From Apodemus sylvaticus (taxonomy: Eukaryota; Chordata; Mammalia; Rodentia; Muridae), in contig NC_067495.1 in assembly GCF_947179515.1 (NCBI RefSeq), positions 29,673,004-29,737,003 of the forward strand: a stretch of DNA of 64,000 bases, given 5' to 3'. The notes under the pieces were generated by a model. That model saw nothing but the letters and a program-made list of their open reading frames with translations, was not told the DNA's origin and ran no database searches. Shown piece by piece: positions 1-12,149 of the stretch. Made by a program: the position numbers and the translations under genes. How positions within the stretch are numbered: position 1 is the stretch's first letter; the number at the start of each line of letters is the position of its first letter.

Positions 1-423
1 TCACCAGAGCACACTGACTCCTCCCAGCCGGCCCCCTGGAAGCCCCTCTTGCCTCTTGCAGGACCTGGAGATGTGGTGTTGCTGCCCAGGCTGATCTGGA
101 TCCAGAAGCGGAGAGATCTGAGGGCTCCCGCCAGAGGCCTAGGGACTGGAACCTAAGCTCTGTGCCAAGGCAGCAAGCTGTGTGCTCCCAGAGTGCCTCC
201 GGGTGCACACCAGGTCTCTCGCACTTCCTGGAGACCTAGTGCTGTGGCCCAGGCTGTTCAGATCCAAAAGCAGACACCTGAAGGCTCCTGCCAGGGCCCG
301 CTGGATTCACAGGAGCACACTGACTTCTCCCAGCTGGCCGCCTGGAAGCCCCTCTTGCCTCTTGCAGGACCTGGAGATGTGGCGTTGCCGCCCAGGCTGA
401 TCTGGATCCGGAAGCGGAGAGCA
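1..423 (+). repeat. GC-rich tandem units resembling an L1 5'-UTR monomer array
   Basis: A block of about 66 bases ending in GCAGGACCTGGAGATGTGG recurs with a spacing of 306 bases (58 and 364), followed by near-identical CCCAGGCTGATCTGGATCC tracts. A weaker half-unit similarity appears near 225-300. GC-rich tandem promoter units are typical of murine L1 5' ends, but no ORF1 follows. The family is uncertain. Confidence 0.5.
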
Positions 424-429
424 ATAACT

Positions 430-560
430 GAATCTTAAAAAGAAAATTCTCCATTGTATATATACCACACTTTATTCAATCATTTGTTAATGGCCAAGTA
501 GACTGAGTCCATCATGGCTATTGTGAAGAATGCCACAATATACGTGGATATGCAGTGTTG
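430..560 (-). mobile_element. Short degenerate L1 ORF2 end, antisense
   Basis: The plus strand reads like the complement of the L1 region just before the ORF2 end (TTGTATATATACCACACTTT, CATGGCTATTGTGAAGAATG). It directly abuts the GC-rich units to its left. Confidence 0.45.
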
Positions 561-880
561 TCTGTGCCTTGGACTACTCACTGCCCCACCCCACCTGCCC
601 TTGGGGGTTGGAGGTGAGATGTCGCTCAGGGAGAAGGTGAGAAGCACTGCAGCAAGTTCATCTGAGCACTCCTGCAAGCTCCTTTAATACCCTCTACCCG
701 AGTCTCCATTGGTCCCAAAACAGCAGTTCCAGATTGGCTGGCATTGTCTGCACCAGCAATCCTTGGTCTCTCAGGCAGTCCTCAATCAGGTCCTCCTACA
801 GGAGAGGCTGGTCTCTCAGGTAATCCTCAATTAGGTCCTACTGCAGGAGATGCTTTTGAGGCTGCGCAGCCCCAGCTGCT
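560..880 (-). mobile_element. LTR-like segment with a duplicated enhancer-like unit
   Basis: Read on the minus strand: two imperfect copies of a unit of about 43 bases (CTGAGAGACCA core) lie at 771-860, then CCAAT-type boxes (GCCAATCT, ACCAATGG), then TATTAAAGG, then a CT/GC-rich leader. This order resembles the U3-R part of an endogenous-retrovirus LTR. I cannot name the family and see no coding part. Confidence 0.35.
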
Positions 881-1589
881 TACAAAGAAGCGGCCCTGCC
901 ATTCCTGCTACAGTGCAGTTATCAGAATCTTGTTTGAAAGTACTGGGGTCAGGGGTCCAGATAGGTCAGCAAGGTTTTGTAGTTCAAGTTCATCATCTGA
1001 TTCTGCCATTCTTATTAGAATATTTTGACACGTAGATAGTCAACCTTTGTTGTATATGTTATTCCTTATACTTTTAACTTTCCTCATGGTGTTGCTCCCT
1101 TATAGAAATTTCAAATTTTTATAGATATACTTTAAATGTGAATTTTCAAATGTCAGTATGTGAAATTTACAAGACAATTTAACATTATCAAATATCTTGA
1201 GCCTTTTCCCAAGTAGATCCTGTCTTCAATATAATTCTAAGATATTTCTTATAAAACATATAAAATATTCACATATTTTCTGTGAAGATAATGAACTTAA
1301 AGTTTATCTGCAATAACAAATTACTTGGTTTTAGGTTCAACATATTTGAAACCAGAGTCTCTACAGTGAGGAGTGTAAGCATATGATTTTTAAAAATACT
1401 CAAACTCTCAGCCTGCTAAATACACACACTACCTCTTATTATTACCAAGGCACATGGAAGTATATTACAGAATAATAAATTAATAATACAACCACAAAAT
1501 AAATTCCAGGTGGATTTAAAACAAAGTTGTGAAAGTCCAAAATTTAACTTTTAGAAGAATTCAAAGGAGAATACTTGTATTGATCAAAA

Positions 1590-1613
1590 TTCTCTAGAAA
1601 AATAGGACTGAAT

Positions 1614-1680
<67 letters not shown>

Positions 1681-2085
1681 TGAGTTTATTTTAAGGAATT
1701 GGCAAATTGGCTCATAAAATTGTGGGGGTTGGCAACTGTGAAATCTTCAGATCCTCGAGACAGACTGGGAATTCTGGCAAGAGCTGATGTTGCAGTTTTC
1801 AGTAGGAAGGCAGTCTGGAGGCAGAACTGATTTCTTTTTGAGGATTCAGCCTTTTTAACTTCTTGTATAAGACCTACTCCTGTTGGGAGAATAAGCATTA
1901 CTAACGCAGCTATTCCAGCATTCAGAGATCCTGAATTGGAACCCCAGCACTGAGTGAGTCTATGACCTGGACATCAATTTATAGTCCAAAGATATCTTTA
2001 CAGCAACATCTAAACTCAAGTGTGATCACACAACTGAACACCGTTAGCCAGACAAATTTACACATGAAATTCACATTTGAAATAT
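1590..2085. mobile_element. Ancient L1M-like 3'-end relic containing a (GA)n tract
   Basis: AATTCTCTAGAAAAATAGGA, the GA run, TTTATTTTAAGGAATTGGC, AAGAGCTGATGTTGCAGTTT and the end around CAGCAACATCTAAACTCAAG follow the order of an old repeat common to placental genomes that I associate with L1M 3' ends. Divergence is high. Orientation was not fixed. Confidence 0.55.
1617..1677. repeat. (GA)n microsatellite
   Basis: An uninterrupted AG run of about 60 bases inside the L1M-like relic. Confidence 0.98.
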
Positions 2086-2734
2086 GCTTTGACCCTGGAA
2101 GGGTTCATTAAACCAGAAAGCACACTTACACAGAGAGACACACACTAAAGGACTTACTTCAAATTCTGAACAAGAAACAAGTGCATGTTTTCTTATCATG
2201 AATAGTTTTCCTCATCTGGAATATTCCCAGGGACATTGGACTCCATATTGGACAGTACACTCCATGGGAAGCATTCAATCTCGTTTCCTTGCCAGAGACT
2301 TTCTTCTGTGATTCATGATAAGCACTAAGAAACACAGTACAGAACATAAAAGAGACAAATGGGTTTTAATTTAGGTCTCCTTCAACGTAGATATTAGCTG
2401 TGGTACAACAATGTACTAAACCAAAATGCTAAACAAGGATGGATTTATTGTTGCACTAATTTAAAACAAGCTTGATTTAGTTTTTTGTGGTTGTTGTTGT
2501 TTAATGTAACCTCAAAACACAACTTACCAAACATGATATGGAACGCATTATGTGCATAAAACAAAAGTCTACTCAGTAAAATAGACTTGAAAATGATCTT
2601 TCTATTAATAGCTCTTTCCAATGGCTTGATATCTTAGACTTGATACCTTCAGGTCTTGGAGACTCCTGAGGACTAAAAGCAAGGCATTTCATAGGATTTT
2701 ATGTAATAAAGCAATGAGTTCATGAAATAGCCAT

Positions 2735-3084
2735 TGATGTGTGTATGTGTGTGCATGTGTGTATATGTGAGTGCAAGGTGTGTATGTGTGTGTGTGTGTG
2801 TGTGTGTGCATCTGAGCACATGAGCAGAGGCCAGAGGACAACATGGGGGTATTCTGCTCTATCACTTCCTGCTTTACTCCCTTGAGATGTGGTCTCTGTC
2901 TGAACCTGGAGCTAGACTGACAGTCAGCAAGACCCAGGAATCTCCCTGTCTCTTCCCTCCCTGTACTACAGTTACAGGCATGAGAGACCATGACCAGCTT
3001 TTTGTGTGGTTGCTGGAGATTTGAATTCAGATTCTTATACATGGACAGCAGATACTCTTACCCACTGATAAACTCTCTCATCTC
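2735..3084 (-). mobile_element. B4 SINE with (TG)n tail
   Basis: The complement carries the B4 order: ID-like head (complement of CCCACTGATAAACTCTCTCA), B1-like body, GGACAACA region, then a CA tail. The tail is the (TG)n at 2737-2808 on the plus strand. Diverged. Confidence 0.65.
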
Positions 3085-3149
3085 TGGTAAAAATTTAAGC
3101 TCCCCCCCCCCCGACCCCCTGAAGAGCCCAGGTACATCTTTAGTGTTTT

Positions 3150-3270
3150 GTTGTTTTTCTGAAGCAGGGGCTCATGTAACTAAGGAGGTCTTGTGCACTC
3201 CTGATCTTTCTGCATATGCTTCTCAAGGTCAAAATTACAGTCTCATTTACAATGCCTGGCTCCAGGGCCA
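3150..3270 (-). mobile_element. Degenerate B1/PB1-like SINE
   Basis: GCAGGGGCTCATGTAACTAA, CACTCCTGATCTTTCTGCAT and ATGCCTGGCTC trace the complement of a proto-B1 element. Confidence 0.45.
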
Positions 3271-3299
3271 TCCGTTAAAAAGTCCCTTTGTCAAGAAAG

Positions 3300-6200
3300 C
3301 TAGGTAAAGGAGTCATGTGACTAACAGATTGTTGGTACCTTTATTCTCTCATTTGGCACACACACCTCAAACATAGAGCACACAGAGAAAATGGATGCCA
3401 AAATAGCATCCCTTTCTATCCTTTTACATTTTGAAGGTCTCATATTAAGCCAGTGATTTAAATGTTTGGATCGAACCCATTAGAAACATACCCATTGAAC
3501 AGATAAAACTATTTTTTTGTGAATATAAGGTAAATTTGATCTATTCTGCTAGTCTCAAAATATTTTTAAGATGTTTAATTGCACCCACTTATTCCTTCAA
3601 AAGCAAACATGAACAAAGATATTTCTCTCCTCTTCCCCAGTGTATTGCAGAATTAAAAAAAATATTTAAAGAAATGCTTGTTTTGAGTTAGACTTTTCTA
3701 GTAATGGACTCTGAGATAAGAATTAAAAACAAAAAGAACAGTAAAGGAATGAGTTTGGAAATGAAAGAAATCCCAGAATGGAGAACTGCTAAACTGCTGA
3801 ACTGAGTAACAGGAACTAAATCCTGCTCTGGACATAGCCAGGGTCCTCATTAGGAGAAAAGAAGATGGACTATTGATAAATCTCTTTCTACCACCATGGT
3901 AATTATTAGATAGACTTATTGTGCAACAGGTTTCCAGGTGCTCTGGCTCCCCTTGTACAGCTAATGTATGCTCAAGCAGCCCTAGGACTTTCCTCCAGTG
4001 AGAAGTCGCAGACGTGTACTGTAATGGCGAAGTGGGAAAGAGAAAAGGTAGAAGATGGTAAAACCCTCAGGAAATCTGTGCAAATGGCAGCACCTGCCTA
4101 CTTGCTCCACAATGGCTAATTTTATCAGTCTTTTTCACGGAAAAGGGCAAGTCCTTATCAGAGGGACTATGTCGGTCATGTAAGAAAGATGACACCCAGC
4201 CACCACATTTTTTTTTAATGTTCCTGTCTCTTGGTTGAGTCAATAGCAAAGGAGTCACACACTGGACTTAGGTATGATCAGGTATGGGGACAAACCACAG
4301 GGAATTAGGCATGAAGGGGTCCTGGATTTACTGAGGAGAAGAAATGGAGAAACAGAACCAGGAACTTCAATGGCTATTATTATAATAAAATTAGAAAATA
4401 AATAATATTGGAAACACACCTATTAATACAGAATGCAAATTATTTGAATGACCATAGAACATATTCTAGGCATTGCCTGCATGCCCCATATTCAATAGTC
4501 ACGTGAAGCTAATGTACAGTGCAACTCCAGAAGACCATACATTACAGACAATCTGGAAGCTTTGGTGCAGGGCATGCTGAGATCATGGGCTGAGATGCAA
4601 TGGGCTTCACTTTCGGTTCAAAACTCTTGTTTTCTTCCTCTTTATATTCAAACTTATAACAAGTTCCATTTTACCACTAGGATTTCCCGGAAGCTCTTGG
4701 AGCACTGAGTTAACAGCACAATAGTACATATTTTAAACTGTCAGTGGATACTTTTCATAAGTAACTTTTGATTCCTTCCATATAACTTGAGTTTGGGAAA
4801 ATTAAATGTTAATTTGGAATTAGTAAACATGGACCTTCAGATGTTCTGTTATGGTAATCAGAGTCATCTTCACTTTTTTATCACTGCTTTTCATTAGCTA
4901 TTTTTGTCTACAATTTAATCTTTAACAAAAACAGAACAAAATATGATCTTAATAAGCAGGAGGCAACGAACTACATAGGAACACAAAACAGTGACAATAT
5001 CCAGCTTTCTTACCTTCTCCACCATGAACATTTCTACATGACTGGCCACAGGACATGGTTGGGACAAAGTTTTACCAGACCAAGTATAACCAAGTAGAAT
5101 TTGGGTGTGGCATTTCCAACATCTTGAGATCTGCTGCTGCTTTAGTTGGCATGCAGCAAAACTTTTAAATTGTGAAAATTAGCTATTGTCTGTTGAATTA
5201 CGGCTTATAATAATTTGGATACCCAAAGACCCGGACACATGGTTTCAAGGTCAAATGGATGGGTAATTTCAGAAAACACTGTCAGGGAAAGATGGAAAAG
5301 AAAGAGGAAAGGGTAAACAGTCAATAAAAAGCAGAGTAGCATGTTTGCAAATGAGAACTCTGCATTCTTGTAATCCAAATTATCCTACCAAGAGGCAAGA
5401 AAGCTGGGACACTTACCTATCATCTTTCCACAGTCATGCTCTGCAGGATGCCAGAGGACGATTCAGGAGCTTCTTGAGCCTATTGAATCCATAAGCAGAG
5501 AAGGCCCACAAACACGCAAAAATGGATATTTGAACAATTAGGCCAGAATTCAGGGATGTGGCAAGCATCCTGATGGGTGGGGCTCTTCTAGTCTGCTACA
5601 TCAATTTATTTTTACTTCTCGGCAGTCAATTAGACCTAAGTCTTCTAAAGTGTGGCCCATCTATGTCCCAGTACAACTGATCATCTCACTGGCTCAGAGG
5701 AGTTAGTGAGTCACTGCCAAATGGAAAAACAAAAAACCTCTTTAATAGTCAAGTTGACCTCTGGTCAGAACATCCCAAATAGTGGAGAGTGAGGAAGGAG
5801 TTTTTGGTATTAAATGTCTCTGTATTGGAAGGGTGGTGAATCAACAAAATTCTGGCTTTGGCACAAAGAAAGACATGGAACAATTTATTTTAACCACTCA
5901 TTAGAGGAGGATGCATGGGCTGCTTGTGCATTCTGAAATTTTTTATTGCGAATTACGAAATGCTTTCTGCTTAGGCTGATGAAGCCAAGCTGGGGGCATC
6001 TGTGGGCTGAGAATATACAGTTGCATATGTGCCACTGTTTGACTGTTTGCAAAACATGCCGTATGTTGACAGACTGACATATGTTGAGCTATGCTGAAGA
6101 TCACAGAGAAAGATGAGCTGAGTAACTAGAAAGGGAACCAAAGGGAAAAAATCCAGAGAGAAAAGAAGCCCTGTGACTTTGGGTAGATGCTAAAATACGT

Positions 6201-6755
6201 ATGCACACGGGTCTGTCTTTCTTACCTTTAGTCTCCAGGGCCCACAGTCGCACTGAGGACATAAATGTTTATTATGTCCTGAGTCTGAAAAGAGCACACG
6301 CAAGGTGCTTAGAACCTTGTCTCCTACACACATTTGTGTGGCACTTACCAACTGAATTAAAGCGTTAAGAGCTGTTTAAAGCTAGGAAGGCTTTCCGCTT
6401 TCCTGGGGTCACTCTCTATGGCAGGTTAGGGCCAATCCTTGTCTTTGCCCAGAAGGAAGCTAAGAGGAACTGAGGAGGTCAGAAGAATGCAGCAGACCAG
6501 GCAGGATCACTTTCAGGGCACAGATCTTGAGCTGCCTGAGGCTTCCAGAGGGGAAGATTTTGCCATCTTGGGCTCCTTGCTACTTCACATGCATATTGAA
6601 ATCTACCTGCTGAGTTTTACAAAACAAGAAAGTGAGAGATATTCTGACTTTTACTGAAGCTGCACAGGATCTGTATGCTTGGGGGAGGGGTATCTTCGTA
6701 ATGGAAGTTTCCTAATTTTTGTTTTGTTACCTACTTTAAAAATTAATATTTTTAG
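3300..6755. other. Stretch without a recognised gene or clear repeat
   Basis: AT-rich sequence with no coding exon, no well-preserved retroelement and only short homopolymers. Open frames here are short and show no family features. Confidence 0.6.
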
Positions 6756-6756
6756 G

Positions 6757-6985
6757 TGTAGGTGTGTGTGTGTCTGTGTGTCTGTGTGTCTGTGTGTCTG
6801 TGTCTGTGTGTCTGTGTATTGGTATGGGAATGTTTGTAAAGGCACCTGTGGAAGCCAAGGGCAGCAAATGCCCTAGAATTGGAGTCACCAGTGATGTAAG
6901 CTGTCTGATATAGGTGCTGGGAACTTCGGGTCTTCCAGAACCTGAAGAACAGCAAGTTCTCTCAGACAACGGAACCATCTCTTCA
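6757..6985 (-). mobile_element. B3 SINE with (TGTGTC)n tail
   Basis: A TGTGTC/TG microsatellite (6759-6818) precedes the complement of a B3 body: CCTAGAATTGGAGTCACC, GGTGCTGGGAACTTCGGGTC, AGCAAGTTCTCTCAGACAAC. Confidence 0.65.
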
Positions 6986-6989
6986 GCTC

Positions 6990-7100
6990 TATTGTTTACA
7001 TTTTTTAGACAGGATCTAGCTCAGACTGACCTAGAACTATCTTCACTTCACTTCAGCCTCCCGAATTTTGGAATTAAAAACACATGCAACCATGTTTTGC
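6990..7100 (-). mobile_element. Degenerate B1-like SINE
   Basis: TTTAGACAGGATCTAGCTCA through CAGCCTCCCGAATTTTGGAA to CATGCAACCATG is the complement of an old B1 body adjoining the B3 on its left. Confidence 0.5.
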
Positions 7101-7144
7101 TTCTGGTTTGTTTTCATAAATAACATCTGCATTTATATAAACCT

Positions 7145-7567
7145 TTGTGCTGGTCAGTTTTCTTTTGTTTTGTTGTTTATCAACGTGATACAAGCTGGAG
7201 GTATCTCGTGAAAGCCTCTGTTGAGGATTTACTGCCATGGGCTAGGCCTGTGTGCAGACTGAGAGTATTTTCTTAATTGATTTCTGTGGGAGGGCCCAGC
7301 CCACTGTGGGTGGTGCCACCTGCAGGCTGGTAGTCCTGGGTTGTATAAAAAAGCAAAGTGAGAGCACCAGGGGGAGCAAGCCAAGAAGCAGCACTGCTCC
7401 ACAGTCCATGCCTCACTCCCTGCCTCCAGGTTCCTACTTGGAGTTCCCTCCCTGTCTTCCCTCAGTGATAGATTGTGACGTGTAATGTGCAAGTCAAAGA
7501 AACCCTTTCCTGCCATGTTGCTTTTGGCTATAGTACTTCATTACTGCAGCTGAGAGCAAACTAAGAT
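7145..7567 (+). mobile_element. Murine L1 (Lx-type) 3'-end-like element
   Basis: Contains the block common in rodent genomes: ATCAACGTGATACAAGCTGG, GAGGGCCCAGCCCACTGTGG, a GGTTCCTACTTGGAGTTCC region, and an AAACCCTTTCCTGCC...AACTAAGATA end. I associate it with an old rodent L1 3' end; the exact family is from memory. Confidence 0.6.
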
Positions 7568-7569
7568 AG

Positions 7570-8000
7570 CCTTCCTTAACTTCCTCAATGACATTTTGTG
7601 GATCTTCTAATGGAGCTCCTAGACATATTTTGTTAAGAGTTGCTGGGTTGTTAGTATTTTCTGATGCTATTAAAATTGTGTATTAAAAACAATTTCATTT
7701 TGTTTGTTGTTAGCATATAGAAATGGAGTTGATTCTCCTGCTTCCCCCCCTCCAAAGTGCTGGCATTATAGGTGCACTCCAGTAGGTCAAGTTTATTTTG
7801 GACTTTTTATGCATACAATGACATAATCTGAAAATAGTCTGCTTTTCTCCTGTTTTTCTTTCATTTAAAAGCTTTCTGCTATTCTTGGCTTGTGCACTAG
7901 CTGATGTCTCCAGAACATTGAGCAGAGAATATTCTAGAAAGCACTCATCTTAGTACTTTTTTAAATATTGAGTTTTATTGTTTTCATCATCATCATTAGT
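7570..8000. other. No gene; B1-like scrap only
   Basis: Mostly unique AT-rich DNA. AAAGTGCTGGCATTATAGGT at about 7756 is a scrap of a minus-strand B1. Confidence 0.5.
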
Positions 8001-8109
<109 letters not shown>

Positions 8110-8770
8110 TTTAGAGATGTTTTTAAGCTTGAAAACAAAGCACTTTTACCTTCCTATTTCCCCATCCCACATGTCTTCTTTATAATATAATACTGGAGGA
8201 GATGTTTTGAAGGTGACAGGTACATGAGTATTCATTATAGCAATTTCTATGCTGCGTGTATGCTCGAGAATTTCCATAATAGCAAAAAAAAAAAAAATGT
8301 TAGGCTACAGTAAAGCTTTCAACACTTCATCATTACAGGTGCTGTTTGCTGTAGGATTTGGGGAGACACTTTGTATTGGATTAAGAAAGTTTTCATCTCC
8401 TTTTAATTTGCTAAAAGTCTCAAATTATCATTAGAAGCTGTACAATTAAGGTTCTTATCTACATGTACTGAAATGCTAAAAATCTTAAATCATGACGACT
8501 AATCGTACAAATGAAATCCTTACCTTCATCTATTAAAATGAAAGCATCATTTCCCTCTTTAATCTGTTATTGTAGCAAATTAATCAGTCTATTTGTTTGT
8601 TAATAATAAACCAGCCTTGCATCCCTAGGACAAGTTGAACTCCATTATACAGTACTAGGGTTTGTTTGCTAAAATCACATCAAGGCCTTCTAGCCTTGTG
8701 TAGGATCAGAACAAAAGTTGGGCTTTCAACTCTGTTTTCTACACCCTGGAAAAGATTAAGAATTAAAACA

Positions 8771-8952
8771 AGGGGCTGGAGAGATGACTCAGAGGTTAAG
8801 AGAACTAAAATGCTCTTCCAGAGGTCCTGAGTTCAAATCCCAGCAACCACATGGTGGCTCACAACCATCTATATTGGGATCTGATGCCCTCTTCTGGTGT
8901 GTCTGAAGACAAATGCAATGTACTCATATGCATAAGAAAATAAATCTTAAAG
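8771..8952 (+). mobile_element. B2 SINE
   Basis: GGGGCTGGAGAGATGACTCA head (A-box region), CACATGGTGGCTCACAACCA body, and AATAAATCTT tail with the AATAAA typical of B2. It has an internal Pol III promoter by family. Confidence 0.9.
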
Positions 8953-8984
8953 AGAATGAACATTTAAAAAAAGAAAATAATTTT

Positions 8985-9172
8985 GGGCTGGAGAGATGGC
9001 TCAGTGGTTAAGAGCACTGGCTGCTCTTTCAAAGGTAATGAGTTAAATTCCCAGCAACTACATGATGGCTCACAACCATCTGTAATGGGATCTGATGCCC
9101 ACTCCTGGTGTGTCTGAAGACAGTGTACTCATATATACATTAAATAAATAAATAAATCTTTTAAAAAAGACT
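8985..9172 (+). mobile_element. B2 SINE, second adjacent copy
   Basis: GGGCTGGAGAGATGGCTCAG head through TCTGATGCCCACTCCTGGTG to an AATAAATAAATAAATC tail. It lies 32 bases after the previous B2 in the same orientation. Slightly better preserved head than the first copy. Confidence 0.92.
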
Positions 9173-9599
9173 TAAAACAATTTCTTTCTTAATTGTTTGA
9201 TCATGGTAATCAGAGAACACACCCAAATTCTGGATTTTCTTTTGTTAATTTTATTTTAAACATAAAGAACTTGCAGATTAAAAAAAAATCACATACTGAA
9301 ATTAACCAGACCCAAAGACGATACCACTCAATGAAGTTCTATACATTTTTTTTTATTGGTAGATTCTCATTTATCATTAAATTCCTTCTATATTACCTGG
9401 CTACTGATTCAATTCCTCATCATATCAGTTTTGATTTATTGTCTTTATATAGTTTTTCTGTTTCTCCTATTTTTTTTTTTTACTTTTTTTCTTTTTGGAG
9501 AGGTGTAAAGATGGTAATAATGTCAATTTATTAACAATTTTATGTCTATAGTCATTTCAGTTGTGACTTAAACAAAGCAAAACAGAATAAGATAAAACT

Positions 9600-9770
9600 T
9601 ATTTTTATGCATGTGTACCTCTGTTGGGGGGGTTGTGCACTTGAGTGAAGGTGTCCATGGAGGTCAGAAGAGTCTGTCAGGTCCCCTGGAGTCATGGCAG
9701 CTGTGAGGGCTGGGAAGCAAACCTGAGTTTTTAGCAAGCACAGTTGCATGTGCATTTATCATACTCTTGT
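9600..9770 (-). mobile_element. B3-like SINE, degenerate
   Basis: ATGCATGTGTACCTCTGTTG, GGAGGTCAGAAGAGTCTGTC, CCCCTGGAGTCATGGCAGC and AGCAAGCACAGTTGCATGTG follow the complement of B3. Confidence 0.5.
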
Positions 9771-10424
9771 ATGGCTCAAGTAATTTGGACTTTCTCTGGC
9801 TTTTGAGAATTAGTTTCACTAGAGATTTATCTGTTTTCTAAGTCTTCTGGAATGGATATTTGATTTCCATTTTAATATTTTTTCTGTATAGGTTCTCTTC
9901 TATTTCCATTGAGTTTATCCCTTCTCTAACACATCGCAAGGAATATTTCACTGTTAAGTACTAAGGGATTTTTTTCAGGATTAAAAATATTAGCTCAGTC
10001 TTCTGACTGTCCAGTCCCCAGCACTGATTCCTGTATCCTCCATGATTGGGTGTGTACTATTTTTCTCATATAGTTAAAAAATATTTCTGTCATTAGTTGA
10101 GAATATTTACATCATCTCAAACTATAACTACTGACTATTTACAATATCAAAACTGAGAAAAAGACTTGATGTCTCATTAACCTAGTGATCAAACTTAACC
10201 ATCAAAAATGAGATAGACATACCATGTGTCTCCTTATGGAAGACAGTGAAAAACACAATATTCACTATGTAGTTTTCTCAACAAAAAGGCTTAACCTAAA
10301 TCCCATAATGGGGAAATAGTCAGACCTGGGTATTTTACAAGAAAATTGGCATGGACTATGTTATCTACATTTTTTTAGACAGGACCTTCTTATGTAACTC
10401 ATAGTGACTGAGGACTATCAATGT

Positions 10425-11231
10425 CCAAGTAGATAAAGGACCTCAACATAAAACTGGATGCACTAAATCTAATAGAAGAGAAAGTAGGAAATACCCTTGA
10501 AGGCATTGGTACAGGAGACAAGTTTCTGAGCAGAACACCAATGGTCTAGGCTCTAAGATCAACAATTGATAAATGTGACTTCATGAAACTGAAAAGTTTC
10601 TGTAAGGCAAGAGACAGTGTCAATAAGACAAAACTGCGGCCTACAGATTGGGAAAGGATTCTCACTAACTCTACATCTGATAGAGGACCAATATCCAAAA
10701 TTTATAAAGAACTAAAGAAGTTAAACACCAAGAACCCAAATAACACAATTAAAAAATCGGGTACAGAGTTAAAGAGAATTCTTAACAGAGCAATCTCAAA
10801 TGGCTGAGAAGCACTTAAAAAAATGTTCAAAATCCTTAGTCATCAGGGAAATGCAAATCAAAACAACTCTGTCAGAATGACTAAGATCAGCCAGGTGGTG
10901 GTGGCGGCGGCGGCGCACGCCTTTAATCCCAGCACTTGGGAGGCAGAGGCAGGCGGATTTCTGAGTTTGAGGCCAGCCTGGTCTACAGAGTGAGTTCCAG
11001 GACAGTCAGGACTACACAGAGAAAACCTGTCTCAAAAAAACCAAATCCCCCCTCCCCCCCCCCCCCCCCCCGCCAAAAAAAAAAAAAAGAAAAGAAAAAG
11101 AAAAAAGAAATCAGAATGACTAAGATCAAAAACTCAAGTGATAGCACATACTGGTAAGGATGTGGAGAAGGGGAAACATTTCTTCATTACTGGAATGCCA
11201 ACTTGTACAACCACATTGGAAATCAATTTGG

Positions 11232-11269
<38 letters not shown>

Positions 11270-12045
11270 CAAACTGGGAATAGTTCTACCTCAAGACCCA
11301 GATATACCACTCCTGGGCAAATACCCCAAAGATGCTCCACTATCCCATAAATCACTTGCTCAACTCACAGCAGGGATCAGGGATAGAGCAGACACTGAAG
11401 GAATGGTCAACCAGCCCAACTTGAGACTCATTCCATGCGCAAGCACAAATCCCTGACAACTATTAATGATACTCTGTTGTGCTTGCAGACAGAAGTCCAT
11501 CATGACTGTCTTCTGAGAGGTCCCACCCAGCAGTTGACTCAAGACAGATGCAGACACCCACAGCCAAACAGTGGATGGAGCTTGGGGACTCTTATGGAAG
11601 AATAAAAGGAAGAATTGCAGCCCCTAAGGTGATAGTAACTTCACAGGAAGACCAACAGAGTCAACTAACCTGCACAGTTAATGGCTCTCTGAGACTGAAC
11701 CACCCACCAAAGAATATGCACAAGCTGGATCTAGGCCTCCTGCACATACGTAGCAGATGTGCCGCTTGGCCTTCATGTGGGTCCTGAACAACTGGAGCAG
11801 GGGCTGTCCCAAAAGCTGTTGCCTGTATTGGGATATGTTCTTCTTGGGCTGCCTTGTTTGGCCTCAGTGGGAGAGGAAGCACTAAGCCTCACAGAGAGTT
11901 GAAGTGCCTTGGTGGGGTATACCCAGGGGCCCCCCACCTGCTCAGAGGAGAAGGGGAGAGGGGGATGGAGGAAGAATTGTGGGAGGGCATGACCAGGAGG
12001 GGGCAGTGAGTGGGATGTAAAAAAACTTCAAAAAAAAAAAAGAGA
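10425..12045 (+). mobile_element. Murine L1: ORF2 3' part plus 3' UTR, internally deleted, with nested B1
   Basis: The sense-strand ORF2 tail starts near 10425 (AAGTTTCTGTAAGGCAAGAG, ATGCAAATCAAAACAACTCT, CCACTCCTGGGCAAATACCC). Frameshifts and stops break the reading frame. After about 11365 the end of ORF2 is missing and sequence jumps into a 3' UTR ending in an A-rich tail near 12040. A B1 has inserted at 10891-11110, and a run of 34 T (11234-11267) replaces expected ORF2 bases. Not capable of movement. Confidence 0.88.
10891..11110 (+). mobile_element. B1 SINE nested in the L1, with 18-base target-site duplication
   Basis: B1 body from GCCAGGTGGTGGTGGC through GAGGCAGAGGCAGGCGGATT to the A-rich tail. 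It is flanked by perfect copies of TCAGAATGACTAAGATCA at 10873-10890 and 11111-11128. The 5' end has a short GGC expansion, and the tail contains a C-run of about 25 (11047-11071), both unusual. Confidence 0.95.
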
Positions 12046-12149
12046 AAAGTCTTTTAACTTTCAATTATAAGATAGCTTTAATAATCATGTTGTTATTGAC
12101 TTTACAATATTTTTCCTTTAATTAGAAAATATGATTTCATGTCTTGAAT

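Noticed and set aside
10583..10807. 74-codon frame (RPTDWERILTNSTSDRG...)
   Set aside because: L1 ORF2 remnant inside a broken L1.
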